Part shown: piece by piece, positions 1-5,081 of the stretch | Layout of the letters: the number at the start of each line of letters is the position of its first letter | Numbering within the stretch: position 1 is the stretch's first letter | Source of the DNA: Pyrinomonadaceae bacterium | Lineage (GTDB): Bacteria > Acidobacteriota > Blastocatellia > Pyrinomonadales > Pyrinomonadaceae | Assembly: GCA_013813825.1 (NCBI GenBank) | Contig: JACCRA010000637.1 | Coordinates: 1 to 5,081 of the forward strand | Reading direction: 5' to 3' | Length of the DNA: 5,081 bases | Position numbers and translations under genes: made by a program | Notes under the pieces: generated by a model | The model's database searches: none | What the model was told of the DNA's origin: nothing | Seen by the model: the letters and a program-made list of their open reading frames with translations, nothing else

Positions 1-1341
1 GTGGCGGGCGGCGCTATCTTGGCCCTTGAGGGACTGATGGCAAGCAACAAGCTGCGCTCATTGAGCGGCGGAACCCGCGCTTACGCGCAAACAGGCTCGG
101 GCGGCTACGGGCCGCTTATCCCGCAAGCTGCCAACAACACCGGCGAGACTCTGCTCAGGCTGCCAGCCGGTTTTCAATACACCGTCATCGGCAAACGCGG
201 CGCCCTGATGGCCGACGGACGGCTGACGCCCGGCGCGCACGACGGCATGGCGGCCTACGACGTGAACGGCATGATCCATCTCGTGCGGAACCACGAGGAA
301 TCGGGCGGTGGGCCGACGAGTACGGCCTTCGGCTCAATGCCATACGATCCCAAAGCGACCGGCGGCACGACGACGGTCGTCGTCGATCCGGTGACGCGCG
401 AGTTGGTTTACGACTTTGCTTCGTTGAGCGGCACGGTCCGCAACTGCGCGGGCGGCCAGACGCCGTGGGGCTCGTGGCTGACCTGCGAGGAGACGACCGT
501 CGTCCCCGCCTCGAACAACTCCTTCACGCAACCGCACGGTTACATCTTCGACGTCCCGGCGGGATCATTTAGCGAGACGGCCCCGGTCGCGCTGACGGCG
601 ATGGGGCGCTTCTCGCACGAGGCGGTGACGGTCGATCCAGCGACCGGCATCATCTATGAAACTGAAGACGCCAACCCCGGCGGCTATTACCGTTTCATCC
701 CGAACCAGCCGGGCTTCATCGGCCAGCCGCCGAACCTCGCGGCGGGCGGCGTCCTCCAGATGCTCAAGGTCAGAAACCAGTTTCAATACGACACGCGCAC
801 GAATCAGACGGTCGGGCAGGAACTCGAAGTCGAGTGGGTGACTATCGCCAACCCCAACCCGCTGGGTGGTCAAACGTCCGTCGCCAATCAAGGCCTCGCT
901 CTCGGCGCGGCGATATTCGAGCGATTGGAAGGCGCGTGGTACGACGGCAACGGCAGTCACTACTTCGTCTCGACCAGCGGCGGCAACGCCAACTTGGGTC
1001 AAATCTGGCAGTTCACGCCCACCGGCGCGGACACGGGCATCCTGAAACTCTTCTACGAGCCGACGAACGCCGCGACGCTGGAAGCGCCCGACAACCTGCT
1101 CGTCACCCCGCGCGGCGGCCTCGTCCTCTGCGAAGACGGCGGCGGGCAGAATTTCGTGCGTGGACTAACTCAGGACGGGCTGGTTTTCGATTTCGCCGTT
1201 CATGCGACATCGAACTCAGAGACCGCCGGCGCCACTTTCAGCCGCGACGGCCAGACGCTCTTCTTCAACTATCAGGGCACGGGCGAAACCTTCGCCGTGT
1301 GGCCGCGCGCAGGCACCTCGTGGGAAGACGGCGCACTCTAA
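1..1341 (+). CDS. PhoX/DUF839-family phosphatase-like protein, Tat-exported, 5' partial
   Basis: Belongs to the PhoX/DUF839 family, whose characterised members are periplasmic phosphatases that release phosphate from phosphoesters using an iron-calcium cofactor. Visible family motifs, numbered from window base 1: DGM (81-83), NHE (97-99), GGQTPWGSWLTCEE (151-164), GRFSHEAV (202-209), YETED (219-223), EAPDNL (361-366) and ATFSRDGQTLF (411-421). Cys162 in the TCEE motif probably corresponds to the metal-bridging cysteine of PhoX; this is by motif, not alignment. The opening residues AGGAILALEGLMA look like the hydrophobic core of a Tat signal peptide. The twin-arginine part and true start should therefore lie upstream, and the GTG at base 1 is probably an internal Val codon. 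The C-terminus is complete (TAA at 1339-1341), and a terminator follows 32 bases later, so this is the last gene of its unit. Many DUF839 proteins have no tested substrate, so phosphatase activity is inferred. Confidence 0.92.
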   Translation: MAGGAILALEGLMASNKLRSLSGGTRAYAQTGSGGYGPLIPQAANNTGETLLRLPAGFQYTVIGKRGALMADGRLTPGAHDGMAAYDVNGMIHLVRNHEESGGGPTSTAFGSMPYDPKATGGTTTVVVDPVTRELVYDFASLSGTVRNCAGGQTPWGSWLTCEETTVVPASNNSFTQPHGYIFDVPAGSFSETAPVALTAMGRFSHEAVTVDPATGIIYETEDANPGGYYRFIPNQPGFIGQPPNLAAGGVLQMLKVRNQFQYDTRTNQTVGQELEVEWVTIANPNPLGGQTSVANQGLALGAAIFERLEGAWYDGNGSHYFVSTSGGNANLGQIWQFTPTGADTGILKLFYEPTNAATLEAPDNLLVTPRGGLVLCEDGGGQNFVRGLTQDGLVFDFAVHATSNSETAGATFSRDGQTLFFNYQGTGETFAVWPRAGTSWEDGAL

Positions 1342-1373
1342 AGCACACGACAATAAGACAGAAAAAGCCTCAA

Positions 1374-1429
1374 AGGGAAAAACAAAGGAGAGTCGGTCGT
1401 TCGTGACCGGCTCTCCTTTGTTTTTCCCT
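1374..1429 (+). terminator. Strong intrinsic terminator, possibly bidirectional
   Basis: Two 26-base arms (1374-1399 and 1404-1429) pair along their full length around a TTCG loop (1400-1403), with only two G-U wobbles near the loop. The GC-rich core (GGAGAG and CGGTC against GACCGG and CTCTCC) is followed on the + strand by TTTGTTTTT and preceded by the mirror A-tract AAAAACAAA. This is the arrangement of a Rho-independent terminator that could work in both directions. It begins 32 bases after the stop of the PhoX-family gene and should insulate the downstream genes from it. Confidence 0.9.
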
Positions 1430-1433
1430 AAAA

Positions 1434-1457
1434 CAAAATAAGCCGGAAATTATTTTG
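1434..1457. repeat. AT-rich inverted repeat after the terminator
   Basis: CAAAATAA (1434-1441) and TTATTTTG (1450-1457) form a perfect 8-base inverted repeat around an 8-base spacer. It sits five bases beyond the terminator, in the leader of the next gene. It could be an operator or a secondary hairpin; nothing else in the sequence decides between these. Confidence 0.4.
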
Positions 1458-1594
1458 CCACAAACTCAACGCGGGCGGTGTTCTAGGGGTAGAAGACGGT
1501 AGACGGAATTTGAGATGGCTGCTGTTGAAACATTTCCAGACGCGGGCGCGTCTCTCCAGTTGAAGCACGTGAGACGGGAGAGCAGGAGGAAAAC
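1458..1594 (+). promoter_or_regulatory. Leader region with small hairpin and strong ribosome binding site
   Basis: This gene-free stretch should hold the promoter of the downstream genes, because a terminator closes the previous unit, but I find no convincing -35/-10 pair. AGACGC (1538-1543) and GCGTCT (1548-1553) form a 6-bp hairpin with a GGGC loop. CTCTCC (1552-1557) can instead pair with GGAGAG (1577-1582) close to the ribosome binding site, and the two pairings overlap at 1552-1553. The ribosome binding site AGGAGG (1584-1589) lies five bases before the ATG at 1595 and fixes that start. CACGTG (1566-1571) is a six-base palindrome of unknown meaning. Confidence 0.5.
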
Positions 1595-2434
1595 ATGAGA
1601 CGCAAAATCGGTGTCATTCTGATGAGTTTAGCCACGACGGTGGCCAGCGCTTGGGAAGTTCAACGGCAACTCGGCAATCTCAATTCGTCGTTGACGGAGT
1701 GGACGGCGCGGCATTTTCAACCTGCCCTTTTCTTCGTCGGCGACGCCGCGGACGACGCGAACCGTCACGCACCGCAGACAGCATCGCTCCAAGATCATGT
1801 GCCATTCTCCGCCGAACCAACTGAGTCAACCTGCGATTCAGTGCCGGCGACAAAAGCAGTCAAGCAAAACGAACCGGCAAAGAGTCGCGCGACGCGCCGG
1901 GCAGCGGTCGAGAGTGCGTCGACTAATCATCGCGCCGGCAAATTGCCCGGCGCGACGGACGGGACGCTTCGCCGCCAATCGCATGAAGAACGCGCCAAGG
2001 CCGACAACAAGCGGCGGCACGAACTCTGGCAACAGCCGGAGGCCGTCGCTGCGGAACTATCGCGCGCTCTTGATAGTCAGGAAGTCAAAATCGGATTCGC
2101 GAAGCTGCAAGCGTCGAGCGGACACGATCCCATGCGACTGATGCGTGAATTGGAGCGCGTCGTGCGCGTCCGAAAGGCCGGAATGCCAGTGCCGCCCACT
2201 TCGCCGCGCCGCCGCGCGAAGGCCGCGCCCGCCGTTGCCAGCGCGCCGGAATTTTACCGCTACGGATTTCAAACGGGGACCAATCGGCGCGAAGCGCGCA
2301 TTGTCAAACGGGTGTTCGGCGCGGACGCCGGAACTGCCGAGCAGCCAATCGCGGTCGAGTGGCCCGCCAGCCTGATTGACGACGGGGCCGGCCACGCCGC
2401 GGGACTAGACGAACACGAACGCCCGCGCCGCTGA
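1595..2434 (+). CDS. Exported Arg/Ala-rich hypothetical protein
   Basis: I do not recognise this 279-residue protein. The start is well supported by AGGAGG five bases upstream. The N-terminus MRRKIGVILMSLATTVASA has a basic n-region, a hydrophobic core and an A-S-A site, so a signal peptide cut after about residue 19 is likely. Residues 20-50 contain hydrophobic and aromatic residues (WEVQRQL, FQPALFFVGD). Residues 51-140 are low-complexity and polar. Residues 140-196 look helical and charged (HELWQQPEAVAAELSRAL, MRLMRELERVVRVRK). Residues 197-218 are Pro/Arg/Ala-rich. A C-terminal part (219-262) has YRYGFQTG and PIAVEWPASLIDD. There is one cysteine (C80) and no catalytic motif I can name. 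It lies 104 bases upstream of a DUF4097 gene on the same strand and is probably co-transcribed with it. The biased composition makes it less certain as a gene than its neighbours, although its ribosome binding site is the best in the window. Confidence 0.72.
   Translation: MRRKIGVILMSLATTVASAWEVQRQLGNLNSSLTEWTARHFQPALFFVGDAADDANRHAPQTASLQDHVPFSAEPTESTCDSVPATKAVKQNEPAKSRATRRAAVESASTNHRAGKLPGATDGTLRRQSHEERAKADNKRRHELWQQPEAVAAELSRALDSQEVKIGFAKLQASSGHDPMRLMRELERVVRVRKAGMPVPPTSPRRRAKAAPAVASAPEFYRYGFQTGTNRREARIVKRVFGADAGTAEQPIAVEWPASLIDDGAGHAAGLDEHERPRR
1930..1955. repeat. Near-perfect inverted repeat inside the hypothetical gene
   Basis: TCGCGCC-GGCAA (1930-1941) pairs with TTGCC-GGCGCGA (1943-1947 and 1949-1955) around a single central A at 1942, with one extra C at 1948. 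That gives 12 base pairs within 26 bases. It lies in the low-complexity part of the coding region (about residues 112-121). It may be an incidental product of GC-rich codons, an mRNA hairpin, or a protein-binding palindrome. Confidence 0.5.
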
Positions 2435-2538
2435 ACATTCGCGAAGTATCACGCCCGCGCGCCGTTGCCGTGTGCGATAACCCGAACCGAACTTCCGCCA
2501 TTTCTACTAACAGTTTTTTTACATAGGAGAACACCGAC
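2435..2538 (+). promoter_or_regulatory. Spacer with ribosome binding site of the first DUF4097 gene
   Basis: This 104-base gap holds TTCGCGAA (2438-2445), an 8-base palindrome just after the upstream stop, and a run of seven T at 2514-2520 with no good stem before it, so no terminator is called. AGGAG (2525-2529) lies nine bases before the ATG at 2539 and supports that start. No clear promoter was found, so read-through from the hypothetical gene is the simplest model. Confidence 0.5.
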
Positions 2539-3462
2539 ATGAGATTCAGATGGTTAGTAATCTGCGCCCTGATCGTGGCCACCGCGCTCGCCGCGCCGCA
2601 CGCGCTCGAGCAACTGCACTGTCTCGGAGTGACTCCCGAAGGCTGGGCGGCGGGCATCTCCTCGGACGAGGGGTTGGCGACCGTCTATGCTCAGGACGAA
2701 CAGGAGCGGCACAAAGAAAAGGACAAGGAAAAGCACAAGGAGCACAAGCGCGGCGACTACAACGACGACAGCGAGTTCACCGAAAAAGACGAGGTGCGGC
2801 AGAGCTATCAATTGTCGCCCGGCGCGCTCGTCAAAATTTCCGGCATGAACGGCCTCGTCGAAGTGGAGACGACAAGCGGCACGACAGCCGAAGTCCACGT
2901 CGTCCGCTTGGCGCGCAACCGCGACGATCTTAATTACCGCAAAGTGATCATCGAGCAGACAGGCAACAGCCTCATCGTGCGCGGCGCGAACAATCGCGAC
3001 GAGCCGCGCGTCGAAGTACGACAACGCATCACGATGCGAATTCCACGACAGGTTGAGTTCGTCGCCAGCGGCATTAACGGCCGCGCGCGGGTCGGCGAGA
3101 TCGACGGGCCGGTACGCCTGTCCGGCATCAACGGCAAAGTCGAGGTCGCGCAAGCGCTCGGCTCCTCGGAAATTTCGGGCATCAATGGCAGCGTCGTGTT
3201 GACCATCGCGCGTGTCGGCGAGCAGGGCATTCGCGTCAGCGGCGTCAACGGCGGCGTCGAGCTACGCTTCGCCGATGAAGTCAATGCCGATCTCCAAGTC
3301 AGCGGAGTCAACGGTTCCGTCAACGCCGATCTGCCGAACGTCACGCTGCAAGGCAAAGTCAGCCGCTCGAACTTCAACGCCAAAATCGGCGCGGGCGGCG
3401 TGCCCATTAACGTCTCCGGCGTCAACGGTCGCGTCCGCCTCTCGCGAAACGGTGACGATTAA
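2539..3462 (+). CDS. Secreted DUF4097 beta-repeat protein (putative adhesin-like)
   Basis: A complete 307-residue protein of the DUF4097 type, a family of exported beta-strand repeat proteins often labelled putative adhesins and usually without a known biochemical role. Residues 1-19 (MRFRWLVICALIVATALAA) are a signal peptide. Residues 20-53 are an unassigned spacer, and residues 54-71 are a highly charged Lys/Glu/His tract (KEKDKEKHKEHK). The beta domain starts near residue 88 (QSYQLSPG). It shows seven S-G-x-N-G turns at residues 101, 177, 195, 213, 234, 255 and 293, with a degenerate turn near 275 (SRSNFN). Steps of 18, 18, 21 and 21 residues between the central turns imply a regular beta-coil. 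Codons for the repeated motif vary, so the protein motif rather than the DNA is conserved. Two cysteines (9, 28) do not form a lipobox. The C-terminus overlaps the heptamer repeats of the following spacer. The next gene encodes a paralogue. Confidence 0.92.
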   Translation: MRFRWLVICALIVATALAAPHALEQLHCLGVTPEGWAAGISSDEGLATVYAQDEQERHKEKDKEKHKEHKRGDYNDDSEFTEKDEVRQSYQLSPGALVKISGMNGLVEVETTSGTTAEVHVVRLARNRDDLNYRKVIIEQTGNSLIVRGANNRDEPRVEVRQRITMRIPRQVEFVASGINGRARVGEIDGPVRLSGINGKVEVAQALGSSEISGINGSVVLTIARVGEQGIRVSGVNGGVELRFADEVNADLQVSGVNGSVNADLPNVTLQGKVSRSNFNAKIGAGGVPINVSGVNGRVRLSRNGDD

Positions 3463-3465
3463 TCA

Positions 3466-3510
3466 GTAACGGGTGATGAGTAAAGCCAGTGCTTGCTCGT
3501 CACCCGTTAC
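3466..3510 (+). other. Long stem-loop after the first DUF4097 stop codon
   Basis: The 15-base arms 3466-3480 and 3496-3510 pair completely, with one G-U wobble. Inside, AAGC (3483-3486) pairs with GCTT (3491-3494) around a CAGT loop. The stem starts four bases after the stop. No T-tract follows, so it is not a standard intrinsic terminator. In RNA it could protect the upstream message from 3' decay, act as a processing site, or reduce expression of the second DUF4097 gene. It is formed by the opposed heptamer repeats. Confidence 0.7.
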
Positions 3511-3514
3511 GGCA

Positions 3515-3547
3515 GGGCCAGCCGAAGCTGAAACTTTCGTCTGGCCC
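3515..3547. repeat. Second palindrome embedded in the heptamer array
   Basis: GGGCCAG (3515-3521) and CTGGCCC (3541-3547) form a perfect 7-base inverted repeat. After one mismatch the pairing continues for about five more pairs (CGAAG at 3523-3527 with TTTCG at 3535-3539, one wobble). It separates two blocks of TCGTCAC-type heptamers and has no heptamer of its own, so it looks like a separate element placed in the array, similar in size to a REP-type palindrome. No T-tract follows. Confidence 0.55.
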
Positions 3548-3626
3548 GTCCCTCGTCACCGATCACTTCGTCACTGAATTTAAGTTGTTTGTCACTAATT
3601 GCTCGTCATTATCGAGAGAAAAAGAG

Positions 3627-5081
3627 ATGTTGAAAAAAGGATTGATCATGCTGGCAGTATTAGCGGTCGCGTTGCTGACCGCGACTGACCGGAGCCGGGC
3701 CGGGGAAGAGCCGCTGGGCGAAGAGTTACGCGAAGAATTTCATCAGACCTATCCGCTCTCGCCCGGAGGGCGCGTCTCGCTCGCCAACATTAACGGCGCG
3801 GTGCGAATCGTCGGGTGGGACCAATCGAAAGTGAAGATCGATGCCGTGAAGCGCGCCCACACGCGCGAGCGTCTGGACGAGGCAAAGATTGAAGTGGACG
3901 CCAGCGCGGACGGCATCAGCATTCGGACGCGCTACCCGCGCCAAAATATGAATTATGAGCGAGGCAGCCGCCGCAACCCGGCTAGCGTCGATTACACGCT
4001 GAGCGTTCCGCGCGGGGCGCGACTCGAATCCGTCGAGTTGATTAACGGAGCATTGGAGATCGAGAATTTAACGGGCGAGGTCAACGCCTCCGCGATCAAC
4101 GGCCGCGTCGTGGCGCGCTCGTTGGCGGGCGAAGTTAAACTGTCAACCATCAACGGGCCGCTCGAAGCCACGTTTACGAAATTAAGCGGCGAGAAAATCA
4201 CGCTTAATTCAGTCAATGGTCCCGTCTCCCTGGTCATTCCTTCAAACGCCAGTGCGGACATCCGAGCGCACACCATCCACGGCTCGATCACCAACAATTT
4301 GGGGCTGCCGGTGCGCGGCGTCGGGCCGCCCGCCCGCCGGGGACATTACGTCGGGTCGAATCTCGCGGGGCGGTTGGGTGATGGCAGTGGCTCGCAGATC
4401 AGGCTCAACAACGTCAACGGCGGGATCAGTATTCTTCATGCCGGAGACAATCGCCCGTTGAGTCCGGTCACTAACCTGCTCGGCGACATGCGCGTTGGTG
4501 GCGACGACGAGGCTTCTTCGGAAGAACAAATTCAGCGTGAAGTAGAACGCGAGGTCGAGCGGGAGATGCGCGCGGCCCAGCGCGAGATCGAGCAGGGAAT
4601 GCGGGAAGCAGCGCGCGAGATACAACAGCACCAACGGGAGACGCAACAGCACGGGCGTGAGATGCAACAGCAGCACGAGCGCGAAGCCGCGCGGGCGCGC
4701 GAACAGGCCGGACGCGACCGCCAGCGTCTTGAACGTGACCGCCAGCGCAGCGAGCGCGACCGGCAACGCGAGCAAGCGCAACTCACGCGAGACGTGGCGG
4801 AAGCACAGCGTGAAGCGCAACAAGCGGTGCGCGAGAGCGCGCAAGTGGCGCGCGAGATCGAGCAGGCGATGACGCAGGTCGAGCGTGAACTGAACGTGCG
4901 GGACGGGCACTACGGCGATAAGCGTTACGTTGTGCGCGAGACGAAGAATTTCACCATCAGCGGCACGCCGCGCGTGCGACTCGAAACTTTCGACGGCTCG
5001 GTGTCCGTGAAGGCTTGGGAGCGACCGGAAGTCTTAGTCAACATCATCAAGCGCGCGGGCGATGAAGCTTCGCTGCGTGAT
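3627..5081 (+). CDS. Exported DUF4097-coiled-coil-DUF4097 protein, 3' partial
   Basis: The frame is open for 485 codons to the window end with no stop. ATG at 3627 is chosen because the next residues, LKKGLIMLAVLAVALLTA, form a signal peptide with cleavage near Ala25 (S-R-A). The ribosome binding site is weak (GAGAGAAAAAGAG). Residues 37-271 are a DUF4097 beta domain with x-N-G turns at 55-57, 139-141, 157-159, 175-177, 196-198 and 263-265, and a variant I-H-G at 217-219. Residues 296-424 are an Arg/Glu/Gln/Ala-rich helical region with seven-residue periodicity. At 432-485 a second copy begins: RVRLETFDGSVSVKAW mirrors RVSLANINGAVRIVGW of the first, and both continue to a shared K-R-A. The protein is likely periplasmic or surface-located, with two beta domains joined by a rod. 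It follows its shorter paralogue by 164 bases. Biochemical function is unknown. Confidence 0.9.
   Translation, partial: MLKKGLIMLAVLAVALLTATDRSRAGEEPLGEELREEFHQTYPLSPGGRVSLANINGAVRIVGWDQSKVKIDAVKRAHTRERLDEAKIEVDASADGISIRTRYPRQNMNYERGSRRNPASVDYTLSVPRGARLESVELINGALEIENLTGEVNASAINGRVVARSLAGEVKLSTINGPLEATFTKLSGEKITLNSVNGPVSLVIPSNASADIRAHTIHGSITNNLGLPVRGVGPPARRGHYVGSNLAGRLGDGSGSQIRLNNVNGGISILHAGDNRPLSPVTNLLGDMRVGGDDEASSEEQIQREVEREVEREMRAAQREIEQGMREAAREIQQHQRETQQHGREMQQQHEREAARAREQAGRDRQRLERDRQRSERDRQREQAQLTRDVAEAQREAQQAVRESAQVAREIEQAMTQVERELNVRDGHYGDKRYVVRETKNFTISGTPRVRLETFDGSVSVKAWERPEVLVNIIKRAGDEASLRD
4713..4775 (+). repeat. Three 21-base tandem repeats encoding R-D-R-Q-R heptads
   Basis: Units 4713-4733, 4734-4754 and 4755-4775 each encode R-D-R-Q-R plus two variable residues (LE, SE, EQ). 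They lie inside the coiled-coil region (residues 363-383). DNA identity is high in the first five codons, with mostly third-base changes, which suggests local duplication followed by selection for the protein heptad. Confidence 0.7.

Larger units (their letters stand above)
3452..3616. repeat. Degenerate heptanucleotide repeat array in two opposed arms
   Basis: The left arm reads in phase as GTGACGA (3452), TTAATCA (3459), GTAACGG (3466), GTGATGA (3473) and GTAAAGC (3480). The right side carries the reverse complement: TCGTCAC (3497), CCGTTAC (3504), TCGTCAC (3553), CGATCAC (3560), TCGTCAC (3568), TTGTCAC (3589) and TCGTCAT (3603), with diverged heptamers between the last three. The 7-base phase holds within each block, with one slipped base at 3567. 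The array begins inside the last codons of the first DUF4097 gene; its stop codon lies within the second heptamer. It resembles in style the short tandem heptanucleotide repeats known from cyanobacteria, but the unit was read here by eye. Confidence 0.7.

Noticed and set aside
834..1406. A 190-codon + strand frame overlapping the PhoX-family gene
   Set aside because: Arg-rich product in an alternative frame with no motif, running into the terminator stem; the PhoX motifs are all in the other frame.
1525..1553. TTGAAA as a -35 box for the hypothetical gene
   Set aside because: At 17 bases downstream the sequence is GCGTCT, with no resemblance to a -10 box.
2500..2520. T-run at 2514-2520 as a terminator after the hypothetical gene
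   Set aside because: No stable stem precedes the T-run.
2554..3425. Long minus-strand open frames opposite the first DUF4097 gene
   Set aside because: They mirror the S-G-x-N-G repeats (PLTPLT-like output) and lack a ribosome binding site; they are shadows of a GC-rich coding region.
3067..3429. Possible CRISPR array or DNA repeat from recurring GGC-rTC-AAC-GG motifs
   Set aside because: The units encode S-G-I/V-N-G turns with varied codons and fixed in-frame spacing, so they are protein repeats. There are no long identical repeats.
3585..3614. TTGTTT and TTATCG as a promoter for the second DUF4097 gene
   Set aside because: Both boxes match consensus poorly and lie within the heptamer repeats, which explain the sequence.
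3452..3616. CRISPR interpretation of the TCGTCAC repeats
   Set aside because: Units are 7 bases, degenerate, in both orientations and without spacers of constant length.
4146..4157. Sequence S-T-I-N-G in the second DUF4097 protein as a hint of a STING-type defence protein
   Set aside because: Coincidence of letters; it is one of the regular x-I-N-G turns and no STING domain is present.
4242..4910. A 222-codon open frame on the minus strand
   Set aside because: It is the antisense of the R/E/Q coiled coil and beta domain; its product is a Leu/Arg-rich low-complexity chain and the + strand frame has clear homology and internal duplication.

Overview
This is a GC-rich window in which every gene I can support lies on the + strand. 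It holds the 3' part of a PhoX/DUF839-type phosphatase gene, a strong terminator, and then a probable cluster of three genes for exported proteins. The protein types (a Tat-exported PhoX relative, and tandem DUF4097 proteins built on S-G-I/V-N-G repeats), the AGGAGG-type ribosome binding sites and the GC-rich codon use suggest a Gram-negative-type bacterium, plausibly Acidobacteriota (Blastocatellia-like). That placement is inference from gene style; no marker gene is present.

Layout. Positions 1-1341 encode a PhoX-family protein that lacks its true N-terminus because the window begins inside a probable Tat signal peptide. Positions 1374-1429 form a 26-bp stem with a TTCG loop and A/T tracts on its two sides, which separates this gene from what follows. 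Positions 1430-1594 are a leader region ending in a very good Shine-Dalgarno sequence. Positions 1595-2434 encode an exported Arg/Ala-rich protein that I do not recognise. Positions 2539-3462 encode a secreted DUF4097 beta-repeat protein with seven S-G-x-N-G turns. Positions 3463-3626 are an unusual spacer made of degenerate 7-base repeats in two opposed arms, plus a separate palindrome. Positions 3627-5081 encode a second, larger DUF4097 protein that runs off the window; it carries one complete DUF4097 domain, about 130 residues of Arg/Glu/Gln-rich coiled coil, and the start of a second DUF4097 domain.

How the genes may work together. The two DUF4097 proteins are clearly paralogues: their x-N-G turns fall at the same 18-18-21-21 residue spacing. 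Both are predicted to be exported and to fold into extended beta-coil structures, so envelope, surface or adhesin-like roles are likely. The unknown exported protein before them may belong to the same transcription unit. The phosphatase is probably a separate unit. No RNA genes, CRISPR array, transposase or integration site were found. The most unusual parts are the heptamer-repeat spacer and the domain-coil-domain architecture of the last gene. I do not see evidence for a wholly new multi-gene system.
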